Origin: Promethearchaeota archaeon
Lineage (GTDB): Archaea > Asgardarchaeota > Lokiarchaeia > Sigyniarchaeales > Promethearchaeaceae
Length of the DNA: 64,000 nt
NCBI GenBank assembly: GCA_016933055.1
Contig: JAFGBS010000014.1
Location: forward strand, 150,568 to 214,567
Reading direction: 5' to 3'
In this document: positions 49,041 to 59,500 of the stretch, piece by piece
How positions within the stretch are numbered: position 1 is the first letter of the stretch
How the letters are laid out: every line of letters starts with the position of its first letter
Translations under genes and position numbers: made by a program
Notes under the pieces: generated by a model
Told to the model about the DNA's origin: nothing
Seen by the model: the letters and a program-made list of their open reading frames with translations, nothing else
The model's database searches: none

Positions 49041-51203
49041 TTACATCGATTCTTGTGCATCTGATGGCTTTCCAGTTCCAGAAAGCTTGTATTTGATCTC
49101 AAATCGGTCTCCAGATTCGATCTTTTCAATCTTCCATTTCAAAACATCTAATCCTTCTTTCTTGGTTACTTCAACCGGTTCTAGGCTCAAACCGCTATAT
49201 TCGAAATTCTCTGGTACTTTGTCTGCTACTTCAAAATTTCGGAGCACATAATCACCTGTATTTACGACATACAAGATAATCTCATATTCTCCTGTTGCTG
49301 CAAGACCAATAATTTCTTTACCACGGATCAATCTCTTTCTCACATGGATTACTGGAATTTCAATAACAGCAGGTCGTACTTCAAGTGCTTTTCCAGCGGG
49401 GTATGTGTTAGCTTGGTAGAGCACATCAGAGGTGTAAATAACTGTTTTATTTGGCTTGTCCGCAACAATGGGATAAGTTACTTGAATAATATCTCCTGGT
49501 TTAAATGCACCCAATGGTTTTTCTTTCAAGTCTTTCAGTTCCACTGTAACTCCATCCCTGTTAACAATTATCGTATCGACCTCAATTTCATCTCCATTAT
49601 AAGTTACTACGACATCACTTGTTTCAGGCGGTCTAAATCCATCTTGGATATTTTCAGTGAGAATAACCTCATTAAGATCCGCTCCACCCGTGTTCTCTAC
49701 TTTCATATTCACATGAAAAGTACTTTCTCGGAAGGAGGCAAGTTCTTTTTCATCATAAGATAGTTCCCCTGCAATTGAAGCAACGGCTAGTTCTACATCA
49801 TTGATTTCCATCAAACCCTCGGTGGACACCATATGGTCCGCTATCACGAAGAATTGTACCTTTGTCATAAATACGGGTTCTTGTCCAGGTTCCGATTGGT
49901 ATTCCCAAATATTGGATTTCCATTTTGCACCCTCGGGTAGAGGAGGAACCTCACCAGGATCGATGTCTACATACTTCACTGAGGGATTCTTGACGTCATA
50001 CACATCGGCATTTACTAAACGAAGTAAATATTCACTTTTATTTTCAAAGACAAACTGGCATTCATATTTATCAGGTCTCTCATCAGTTTCATAAAATCCC
50101 TCATAGAATGAATTATTCGTGTATGCATCAAATTTGTCGATACCTAAACCACTCAAGGTAATAGGAGCGTTGTATTTAACGAATATCTTACCAGAACGTA
50201 CTTTTGTGTCTTTATCTTTGACTTTTACTTCTAACTTAAGTTCAAGTTTTTCTTCAGCATTGGGTTTGAGTTCTTCTAATACCCATTTTACACCTCTACC
50301 TTCATCAAAATTTCCTTCATCCGCTTTTCCACTACTTGATCGTAAAACTTTTGCACGTTCAAACAAATCAGGGATGAGTTTAGTTACTTCGATATTTTCA
50401 AGTTTGACATCCGTAATGTTCGTCACGATGATGGAATAATAAATTTCATTATCAGCATCTAAGACTAAAGAATAACTCTCCGTGTCTGGATCATTTAAGG
50501 TGCTAATGAACTCGGAAACGTCAATATGTCGTGCAGCTTTTTCCTTTACCTCATAGGTTTTCTCTTCTTTTTCCCCAGGAGCCAGCTCATAAATAGATAT
50601 TGCCTCCTCCTCAAAGTCCGTACTGTCGATGTTTTTAAGACTTAAATCAATATCCCATAGTCGATCTTTTGTACTTACATTTTCAATACTGAACATACCA
50701 GAAGTGACACTTTCTTCTGCCGCATCAGTTCCGTCATGTTCTAAGTAGATTTTGCTATTTTCTAAAATTTTAACTGGTACAAGCTTCCCCTCTTTCTTTC
50801 CCGGAGTAAGTTTGATTACGCCTTCCTTCTTACCAGAATCGCGGTCGATCGTCTGAATTTCGTCGGATTCGTAAGCCATCTTTCCGCTATCCATTTGTTT
50901 TCGCTTGTAATCTTGTGCTTCTGCATATTCTTTGCGTTCGTCTGCCCCAAAGCCTAATTTCCCTTGGAGAGACTTGATTTTTTCAAAGTAATCGCTGATT
51001 TCAGATGAAGTGCTTCCCCTAATTCGTTCCTCAGTTCCTTTATCGATTGAATCTCTTATGATATTCACGGAGTCTGTTGATAAATCAGAAGTTAAATTGG
51101 AATATTTACCAAAAAGAGCTTCTGAACTGATATTCAAATTAGCTTTAAAACTTCTTCGTCCTATCTCAACGATTCCTAAGGGTCCTAAATCTAATTTTGC
51201 CAT
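49041..51203 (-). CDS. DUF11/CARDB-like beta-sandwich repeat protein, apparently cytosolic
   Basis: Repeats such as VENTGGADLNEVILTENIQDGF and VVNTGDYVLRNFEVADKVPENFEY. No signal peptide from the preferred start MAKLDLGPLG (51203). The track ORF extends to 51257. Confidence 0.7.
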   Translation of the reverse strand: MAKLDLGPLGIVEIGRRSFKANLNISSEALFGKYSNLTSDLSTDSVNIIRDSIDKGTEERIRGSTSSEISDYFEKIKSLQGKLGFGADERKEYAEAQDYKRKQMDSGKMAYESDEIQTIDRDSGKKEGVIKLTPGKKEGKLVPVKILENSKIYLEHDGTDAAEESVTSGMFSIENVSTKDRLWDIDLSLKNIDSTDFEEEAISIYELAPGEKEEKTYEVKEKAARHIDVSEFISTLNDPDTESYSLVLDADNEIYYSIIVTNITDVKLENIEVTKLIPDLFERAKVLRSSSGKADEGNFDEGRGVKWVLEELKPNAEEKLELKLEVKVKDKDTKVRSGKIFVKYNAPITLSGLGIDKFDAYTNNSFYEGFYETDERPDKYECQFVFENKSEYLLRLVNADVYDVKNPSVKYVDIDPGEVPPLPEGAKWKSNIWEYQSEPGQEPVFMTKVQFFVIADHMVSTEGLMEINDVELAVASIAGELSYDEKELASFRESTFHVNMKVENTGGADLNEVILTENIQDGFRPPETSDVVVTYNGDEIEVDTIIVNRDGVTVELKDLKEKPLGAFKPGDIIQVTYPIVADKPNKTVIYTSDVLYQANTYPAGKALEVRPAVIEIPVIHVRKRLIRGKEIIGLAATGEYEIILYVVNTGDYVLRNFEVADKVPENFEYSGLSLEPVEVTKKEGLDVLKWKIEKIESGDRFEIKYKLSGTGKPSDAQESM

Positions 51204-51356
51204 TATAATTTCAACCTTTTTTATTTTTAAAAATTTTAAAGGATAATACATGATCATCTTTGGTCCTAAAAAAAATGAGCTTTTTTTTTTAAGAAAAAGT
51301 GCGATCCTCTATTCACGTATCGATGCAGAGCAGTTTTCTTATGGCTCTATTCTTCG

Positions 51357-52403
51357 CTAACATACACGAGGGATAGGTTCTCCATACGGTGTATCCAAAA
51401 ATTTCGTACCTCCCCATTCAGATTGTAACAATACCATCCCCAAATTCTCTCTTTGAGCAACGCCGACAATTTTTGCATCTTTACCTAATGGGTGTTCTCG
51501 CAATTTTTCAATGATGATATCCGTATAGTCTGGGTCTACTGCTAGTATTGCTTTGCCCTCAGACGCAAGATGGTAGGGATTTAATCCTAAAATGTCACAA
51601 ATTGATCGAACTTCTGGTCGAATTCGGATTTCCTTTTCAGTTAGTAAAATTCCTACTTTCGATTGAGTTGCCCATTGATTTAACGCCGATGCTATTCCTC
51701 CCCTTGTTGGATCTTTCATTGCATGAATTCCAGTGAAATTATGCAAGTGTTCGATCAAATCCAGTAAGATCGTTACATCTGAATTTAATGCTGTCTTTAA
51801 ATTAATACCATGACGATTTGCTATCAAAGCAGCTTCATGGTCTCCAAGCGGTCCCGTAACTATGATCGAATCTCCTGGTTGGACATTGTTGTCCGCTATT
51901 AGACGTGTTTTAGGTCGTAAACCTATTCCTGTCGTACTCATCATTAATTGGTCCAACTGGCCTTTCGGTAGTACCTTGGTATCTCCACATATTAGAGCTA
52001 CACTATGCTTTTCTAGTGCAGAAGTAAACGAATCCATTATCGTACGTAAATTTCGAAATGAAAAACCCTCTTCGATAAACACTGTAGAAGAAATCGCGAT
52101 ACATCTCGCTCCCATCATCGCTAGGTCATTAATTGTACTCGCCGCACTCAGTAAACCAATATCCCCACCTGGAAAAACTAATGGATGGATAGTATGTCCA
52201 TCTGAGGTGACTACAATCTCTAGATCAGAGTCTTGAAGGGGGATAGTAGCCCCATCATCAAACTCATCTATTCCAATACCTTGATCTACTCGTCTGATTT
52301 TTGCATTTAAAGTTAGGAATTTGATTAATTGCTCCTGTAAAACCCCTCCCGCCCCATGTGATAATAATACTACATCTTCGGGAGATTCTTGATGATTTTT
52401 CAT
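51357..52403 (-). CDS. hypE: Hydrogenase maturation protein HypE
   Basis: LSHGAGG, DDGATIPL, VTSDGHTIHPLVFPGGDIG, KDPTRGGIASALN, C-terminal PRVC carrying the thiocarboxamide-accepting Cys. Confidence 0.95.
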   Translation of the reverse strand: MKNHQESPEDVVLLSHGAGGVLQEQLIKFLTLNAKIRRVDQGIGIDEFDDGATIPLQDSDLEIVVTSDGHTIHPLVFPGGDIGLLSAASTINDLAMMGARCIAISSTVFIEEGFSFRNLRTIMDSFTSALEKHSVALICGDTKVLPKGQLDQLMMSTTGIGLRPKTRLIADNNVQPGDSIIVTGPLGDHEAALIANRHGINLKTALNSDVTILLDLIEHLHNFTGIHAMKDPTRGGIASALNQWATQSKVGILLTEKEIRIRPEVRSICDILGLNPYHLASEGKAILAVDPDYTDIIIEKLREHPLGKDAKIVGVAQRENLGMVLLQSEWGGTKFLDTPYGEPIPRVC

Positions 52404-52483
52404 TGACTTGTACTAATAGAAAATTTTTTGTATAATCAAATTTACGAATTCTCCTAGTACAACAAAACAAACCGCTTTCTGTT

Positions 52484-53386
52484 ATGTCAAAACTACCTAA
52501 ATATATCGTTTCTCCATCGGATTCCGATAATTGGTTTATAATTGATTTGATAGATAAGAATATTAAAATTGATGTAGAAAAACGCGTTCTCACTTCACGA
52601 TTTGATTGCCAACCGCATGATGTGCATATTTCAGGTTCCGATAAATCAGTGTGCTGTTCTCGGTATTGTTGTTATATGGGATGCTATATTTCTCCCTTGG
52701 AAATCAAATTTATTGAGGATCATCTACCCGAAATAAAACGTTACCTCTCAGTAGAGAGTCAAGGTGTCTTGAAACAATATAAAGACGAGTTTTATTTACC
52801 TGAAGATTATGATCCCGAGGAAAATCTTTATAAAACCCGCTGTTCGCCCCATGAATCCACGCGTTTTTATTATGATGAGGATGTAAGTGAGGAAGAGATA
52901 GACGAGGATGAGAATGAAATTATCGAAATGATGGAGAATAATGATTCTGCAGATTTAGAAGATTTAGAATCAACTATTGATGAGATCCCTGATTGTTCGT
53001 GTCTTTTTCTAATGGAGGATGGATTATGTGCGGTACATAAATTTTGTGAGGATCAGAGAATAGATTGGACCCTTCATAAATTTAACATTTGTTCGACTTT
53101 TCCCATTGATATTCGCGTGACTCGAAATCAAACGGCTAAAGATGCGCCATATCCAGAAGAGAAAAGGGTAGATGATGAATGCAGCACATTGAAAATGATG
53201 GATGATTATGAAGATTTTCTTTATACTCATATGAATTGTATTAATCTTTCTCCAAAGATCAAAGCACAAAAAAAAGTTCCCTATATTCTGGATTCTATGA
53301 AATATGCGATTGTGAGTAGATTTGGAGAAGAGATTTGGCTTGCATTAAAGGAGTACGCTCTCCAGATACGACACCAAAAATCCTAG
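52484..53386 (+). CDS. Cys-rich metal-cluster protein (YkgJ/DUF3109-like)
   Basis: KSVCCSRYCCYMGCYISPLEIKFIEDHLPEIKRYL...CSCLFLMEDGLCAVHKFCEDQRIDWTLHKFNICSTFPIDI. Confidence 0.65.
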   Translation: MSKLPKYIVSPSDSDNWFIIDLIDKNIKIDVEKRVLTSRFDCQPHDVHISGSDKSVCCSRYCCYMGCYISPLEIKFIEDHLPEIKRYLSVESQGVLKQYKDEFYLPEDYDPEENLYKTRCSPHESTRFYYDEDVSEEEIDEDENEIIEMMENNDSADLEDLESTIDEIPDCSCLFLMEDGLCAVHKFCEDQRIDWTLHKFNICSTFPIDIRVTRNQTAKDAPYPEEKRVDDECSTLKMMDDYEDFLYTHMNCINLSPKIKAQKKVPYILDSMKYAIVSRFGEEIWLALKEYALQIRHQKS

Positions 53387-53431
53387 ATTTTTAAATTGCC
53401 CGTTTCCCATTTTAATTAGAAGGGAATCAAA

Positions 53432-54667
53432 ATGCGATCATTGTTAGAATTAGAATTTTACCCGCGTATTTCTTCATCTGAGTTAGAGAACTATATTACG
53501 AGATTTAAGAATAACAAGAATCATTGGAATGAACCTTTTTTTATGGATGTTTATTCCTACGTAGATGTAGATGAAATTAAACGAATCTGCAACCCTATTT
53601 TAGAAAGATCACCCAAAAACATGGTTATACTCGGAACAGGTGGCTCTATTCAGACTACTATGGCGTTAGAAGGATTATTACAGCGTGATTTCTATCCGGT
53701 GGTTTCTTCTCGTCCACGTGAATTACACCAAGTTTTGCGAAAATGCTCCCCGCAAGAAACAATCGTAATACCCATATCTCGGGGAGGAGAAACTCTAGAT
53801 GTAAATTCCACTATTGAGGTGTTTGCGTCCTATCCTATGTTAGGGCTTAGTTCTCAAGGTCCGATGTATGCGTACTTAAAAAAAAAAGAGATTCCTATAT
53901 TACCCGTTCCTGACTTATCAGGAAGATTTGCTGCAAGCATTTCTAATGTGGCTCTAGTTCCCGCTTATTTAGGAGGCATCGATATCGATCTGTTCTTAAG
54001 ATCATTACAAGATGCATATTCTGAATACAAAATGCAAGAGCACCATAATATCAATCTTGCTATGCAACTCGCTATATATTTATTTGTGCATTACGCAAAA
54101 GGATTTCGTAATTGCTTCATCATGCCTTACTCTTCCTATTTAGAAGGTTCAGCGGGATTATTTGTGCAAGAAATAAGTGAGAGTTCAGGTAAAGAAAATG
54201 CTGGAATGATGGGGACTAAACAAGAAGCTCCTCTATGTCAGCATTCCGTTTTGGAATTATTATTGGGGGGTTCGAAAGGTCATACCATTCCCTTTTTGTG
54301 GACTACACGATCTGAACCCAGAGACGTTGAAATACACAATGCTTCCTTTGGATTAGAAAATCAAACAGCTTTAAAAATCATCAATCACCAAGCAGATGCG
54401 ACATTCCAAGCATTGTTAACGCAAAAAGTACCCTCTGCAATGTTGAACTTGAAAGAAATCACAATTCAGGGAATGGCACAATTAATTGCATTTATCCAAT
54501 CGACGATTTATTATTTCTGCGTGCTTTTAGATGTGAATTGGGAAAATAATCCTTTAGTAAATACGGGAAAAAGCATTTGTAATAAAGCCATACAATCTAA
54601 TCTATCTGTAGAACAACGAAAAGCTCAAAGAAAGAAAATAGCATCGGAACAATTTTCCGATGATTAA
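53432..54667 (+). CDS. Phosphoglucose isomerase-like SIS-domain protein
   Basis: VILGTGGSIQTTMALEGLL, VIPISRGGETLDVNSTIEVF, DLSGRFAASISNVALVPAYLGGID. Confidence 0.8.
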   Translation: MRSLLELEFYPRISSSELENYITRFKNNKNHWNEPFFMDVYSYVDVDEIKRICNPILERSPKNMVILGTGGSIQTTMALEGLLQRDFYPVVSSRPRELHQVLRKCSPQETIVIPISRGGETLDVNSTIEVFASYPMLGLSSQGPMYAYLKKKEIPILPVPDLSGRFAASISNVALVPAYLGGIDIDLFLRSLQDAYSEYKMQEHHNINLAMQLAIYLFVHYAKGFRNCFIMPYSSYLEGSAGLFVQEISESSGKENAGMMGTKQEAPLCQHSVLELLLGGSKGHTIPFLWTTRSEPRDVEIHNASFGLENQTALKIINHQADATFQALLTQKVPSAMLNLKEITIQGMAQLIAFIQSTIYYFCVLLDVNWENNPLVNTGKSICNKAIQSNLSVEQRKAQRKKIASEQFSDD

Positions 54668-54816
54668 ATTTGATTTCAAGATCTAGAAATATCTCGTATA
54701 AAAAATCATTTAGGGATTTGTTACGTAGATCCAAGTAACGGATAAAATTTCATTAATACTAGGTTACTTCCAAACGCAAAAAAGGAAAACACTCGAACGA
54801 GATTAAACCTAAGAAA

Positions 54817-55194
54817 GTGACAGAGATGAGCGAAGAACAGTTAAATTTCATATTGAAAACTTTAATGAATGAAGTTGATGGCATACAGAGTGTTGCATTA
54901 GTCTCACGAGAGGGTTTAATTGTAAATTCGATTTTGGAAGAAGATGTCTCCCCTATGCATATTGCTGCAATGTCGGCAATTATACTCTCCACGTGTGAGA
55001 GAGTATTATTGGAGTTTAAAAAAGGAGAGCTTGATGTATGTATTATTCAAGGAACTGAAGGTAAATTTATCTGTATGGAATGCGGTGAGGATTTTATTTT
55101 AGTATGCGTATTGCAAGAAGATGCACGTATGGATATATGTTTCACAAAAATGCGTAGTACGGTTGTAAAAGTTGTTGAACTTACCGAGGAATGA
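54817..55194 (+). CDS. Roadblock/LC7-domain protein
   Basis: VDGIQSVALVSREGLIVNSILEEDVSPMHIAAMSAIILSTCERVLLEFKKGELDVCIIQGTEGKFICMECGEDFILVCVLQEDARM. Start may be the ATG at 54826. Confidence 0.88.
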   Translation: MTEMSEEQLNFILKTLMNEVDGIQSVALVSREGLIVNSILEEDVSPMHIAAMSAIILSTCERVLLEFKKGELDVCIIQGTEGKFICMECGEDFILVCVLQEDARMDICFTKMRSTVVKVVELTEE

Positions 55195-55368
55195 GAATTC
55201 CCTTTTATGAAAATCCATTCTTCATATTAAGAGTATTAATTTCTGCACTCTTTTTGACTTTATATGATGCTGTTGTTGTAAGATCTTAAGTTAAGATATT
55301 TCTTAATAAACTCCCCGAATTTCAGATTGTTCGCAACTTAATAGTAACGTTTAATTCTTATCTGAAAG

Positions 55369-56544
55369 GTGAGGTTTGATATGGCAAAGAAAAAAACCAC
55401 CAAAAAAAAAACCAGTAAAAAAACCACTACAAAATCAACCAAGAAAGATGAGATGGAACCTGACAATGAAAGCGATGGTGAGGAAATGGTTGATGAGGAG
55501 GATGTGAAAGAATTGGTTGAAGAAGAACTTAAGGAAGAGAAACACACGGGTATGGAAAATACCCAAAATTTCAGTAAAATAAGTCCCTTCGTCGTAGATT
55601 CATTGAATTACGATGTCAAAGATCTCCCGGGTGTAGGAGCAGCCACCTTGAAAAAGTTGGAAGACGCAGGTTATGGAACCTTACAGGCTATTGCCATGAC
55701 ACCGCAGAAGACTATTATGGAAGATACAGGGTTGGGAGAAAAGACCACAGCTAGTATAATCCAAGCTGCAAGAGAAACTCTCCAATTAACCTATGTTACA
55801 GCAGACCAAGTCTGGGAAAGAAGAAAACACTTACCAAAAATAACAACGGGATCTGACAAAGTAGATGAGTTAATTGGAGGTGGTATTGAAGTGGGTGGTA
55901 TAACAGAACTTTTTGGGGAATATCGAACAGGAAAAACCCAGATTTGCCATCAATTATGTGTAAATGTTCAATTACCTCGCTCAGAAGGGGGTTTAGAGGG
56001 AAGGGCACTATATATTGACACAGAAGGAACATTCCGACCCGAACGATTGATCCAGATGTCGGAAGCTAAAGGTTTGGATTATAAAAAAGTCTTAAAAGAT
56101 GTATTTGTAATACGAGCACATACTTCTGAACATCAAGTATTGTTGGTAAAAAATTCGATTGATACAATTTCAAAAGAAAAAATCAATTTGATTATTGTAG
56201 ATTCCCTCATCTCTCATTTTCGAAGTGAATATATAAGTCGAGGAACTCTCGCCACTCGGCAACAACTATTGAACCAACATATCCATGACTTAATTCGATT
56301 GGGAAACATTTATCCTGAACTGGCAATTGTCGTAACGAACCAAGTACAAGCAAAACCAGATGCATTTTTCGGAGATCCAAATCGTCCAACTGGAGGTCAT
56401 ATTATGGCACATGCATCAACCCTCCGTTTATATCTACGGAAGGGGAAAGCAGAACAACGCATTATGATTGTAAAGGATGCCCCTCATCTCCCAGAAGGTG
56501 AAGCAGTGTTTACTATTACAGAAGATGGAATTGGAGATGCATAA
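55369..56544 (+). CDS. radA: DNA repair and recombination protein RadA, with Lys/Glu-rich leader
   Basis: [73 protein letters not shown]. Start may be the ATG at 55381 ([10 protein letters not shown]). Confidence 0.96.
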   Translation: MRFDMAKKKTTKKKTSKKTTTKSTKKDEMEPDNESDGEEMVDEEDVKELVEEELKEEKHTGMENTQNFSKISPFVVDSLNYDVKDLPGVGAATLKKLEDAGYGTLQAIAMTPQKTIMEDTGLGEKTTASIIQAARETLQLTYVTADQVWERRKHLPKITTGSDKVDELIGGGIEVGGITELFGEYRTGKTQICHQLCVNVQLPRSEGGLEGRALYIDTEGTFRPERLIQMSEAKGLDYKKVLKDVFVIRAHTSEHQVLLVKNSIDTISKEKINLIIVDSLISHFRSEYISRGTLATRQQLLNQHIHDLIRLGNIYPELAIVVTNQVQAKPDAFFGDPNRPTGGHIMAHASTLRLYLRKGKAEQRIMIVKDAPHLPEGEAVFTITEDGIGDA

Positions 56545-56559
56545 AAAAAAAGTAAAAAA

Positions 56560-59500
56560 TTACTTATCTTTTAATTTCCAACCAATTGGTTTAGTTTTTG
56601 TTTCAAATCCAATCTTATTCTCTTTACGGAGTTTTTCGAAAACCTCTTTAATCTGTTCCATTTCTGCTTCTATCCCATGATCTTTCAGCGCTTGGTCAAT
56701 AGCTTTCCATAAATCATTCTTGGAACGGATGGTTTGCTCTCTAATTTGGTGAATAGTCGTTTTTTCGATATTTAATTCGATAGAATCCTTCTCATCAATG
56801 ATAAATTTCTCTTGTTCATCTTGAATTTTCTCTTCTAACGTATCCCTAGTTTCTTCTTTTTGGGTGGGATCTTCTTGTGATTCCGTCTCTTCTCTTGATG
56901 TTTCCTTATGTTTTCCTGATTGTTCTTCTCCTTCCTCATCAATATTCTCTTCTTTGCTCTTTTCTGTGGTATCTGTAGCCTCTGTTTCGGTTGTTTCCAC
57001 CTCTTCTTTCTCTTTTTCCAATAAATCTTCAAAAGTTTCCTCTTCTTCGGTAATTTCTTCTTGCTCCACTTTCCTTTCAATGTCTTTTATCATTCTTTTG
57101 GATTTTCTGCGTTTACGTGTTGCAATAAGGGTAATGGAACCCGTTACTACTATAAGTCCAAAACCAATTGCTCCGTATGGAAACCATTTTGATAATTGCG
57201 AGCTAATGTTTATAGATCCATTATATATACTAGTTTCAGAATCAAAGGTCTCAGAGAATATAACACTGAATAAGAGTATTGAATCCGAGGATGGTACTGT
57301 AAACGTAAAAGTAAGTACTCCTTCCGTGTTACTGACTTGAGATATGTTAAGGCTACCGATTTGCAGCTCCACTGTTGCGCCACCTAAAGATGTCCATTCC
57401 GTACTTCCATCTGGGCGGTATTCAATAATGAACCTGAAACTTGTTTCAGTGCCAGGTGTAATTTTAGTTGGTAAGGTGGCCATTGGAGAAATGCGTATTT
57501 CATTTTTGTTAAGTACATTTACAGTAAAGGCAACAGAAGTATTGTGGAAATACGTACGGTTGAGATTAAGATTAAAATTAAGGATGGGAGTCGCGATGTA
57601 AGTTTCTGGAACTATTATCTGGTAGGAGTTCTCGATATAGGTTCCGTAAAAAGAAGTGCCACCTAAGATTAGCTCTGCAATCCCATCTATTAATTCTGAA
57701 TTCGTATAATTATCAATGAGATGGACTAAAATAATGAGATCGTTCCCAAAATAGGCAAATTCGAACGCTAAGTTTTCTTCCTCCATACTATGACCATAAT
57801 CCTGCACTTCCAAGTTTTCATATCTAGTGTCACGATAGGTTATAGTCACAGTAAATTCATCTATTAGGGGATCGAATTCATCGGGATTTAATTCTACTTT
57901 AAAGACATAATCTCCTTCTAGTAAATTTATCGGGATGTTCCAAATTGCGGTTCCATTCTCATTTGTTTCAGCAAGGAACCAATATTGAGTGCCCATAATA
58001 GAAAGATTTACCGTGGTATAAGAAGCAGGTATATCATAAGTGGTTTCTTGGAAAGTATATTGAATCAAGCTGCTTGAACCGCTATATAAGCGATAATGAT
58101 TATCGTCCAATTGCTCTGAATTCTGCCCAAATTGCTGGATCAATTCAAATTCTGCACTACCATTAAGTTTCTGTAATAAAATATTGTAGGTGAACACTTG
58201 TGATTGGTACCCAAGGAGCGTGAATTCAAATCGTGCATAAAAATAACCGAAAGAAATGGAATCCAGATTTAAAATCCATCGGAAAATGTTATTAAATGTG
58301 TCTACAGTAGCTTCACTATTATAAGTTCCATTGATATACAGAGATGCAGTAGCAGCATTAGATAGAAATATGGAATTATTTATATCCCAATACCCAAATT
58401 CGAAAGTTATATTGTTAAATAACTTATAAGCGGTTAGGAAGTCTCCATTTTGCGTAAGATTGCCATCATATCCTGGTATTTGATGATAAATTCCCACTTC
58501 TGTGTAATTAGTTGGCAAAACCCTGACAATTAGAAAGAAATTGAAACTTACCGAATCATAATCTAAACGTTGGAAATTTATTGTAACTAATATTTTGGTA
58601 TTCAGAATTAAGTCATCGGATGGGAAAAGGAATGAATAATTCCCATTAGAAAGATCTGAACCGAGAACTGGAATTCCATTATATATTAAATTACAAGTTG
58701 CACCTACTATCCCTATTGAATTATTTGTGTCAAAATATGAAGCAAACACTTGCACATCATACACTTTAAATCCATTAAAAGAGTTATCTGCAATTGTGTA
58801 TACTAGGGTATCAGTTTCATGACCAAGATGATCGGGTTGTATGATATCATCGAAGGTATAATCTGTGGGTATAAAGGTGGTGTTAATCGTGAATTCATCC
58901 GTGTGATTTTCATAATGAAGTTTTTGTATGGTTATGGTTATTGTATAAACTCCTTCTGTGTTTAAATCTGATTCGGGAATAATCCACAGATACAATCCAT
59001 TGATGTCACTGACGGAGTTGTAGTTTTTTGAATTTAGAGCAAGTCGATGCACATCTGCATTTTCGATACCTACCCCATTTTCTGTATCATAATATTCATA
59101 GAATATTTGTATTCCATATCGAGTATATACAACATAATGACTTCCTTGTAATGGTAATGGATTTGGAGTATGATCGGTTTGAGTTATGGTTGTGAATGAT
59201 AAGGTGGTTGGTAAAACCTGCAGCGTGAGATTAAACTGTAAAGATGCGGTTTGGTAGGTAGACAGTGTAAATGTTACGGAAATCAAATACATTCCCTCCT
59301 CCAGGTTTAGAGTCGGAATAGTCCATGTATAGTTTCCTTCGAATTCGGAATCAATGAAAATGGTTCCACTATTGAAAGAAAGTGTGGGATTTGCACCAGA
59401 AATATATGCAGTATTGTTGAGATCGTAGAAATATATTGATACTTCTGTGTCATACGCGTTATAGGCCACAAAATCAAAACTTGGTTCTCCATTTTGAGTC

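Noticed and set aside
49344-50439. Plus-strand ORFs of 97-139 aa opposite the DUF11-like gene
   Set aside because: Antisense shadows with no recognisable motifs.
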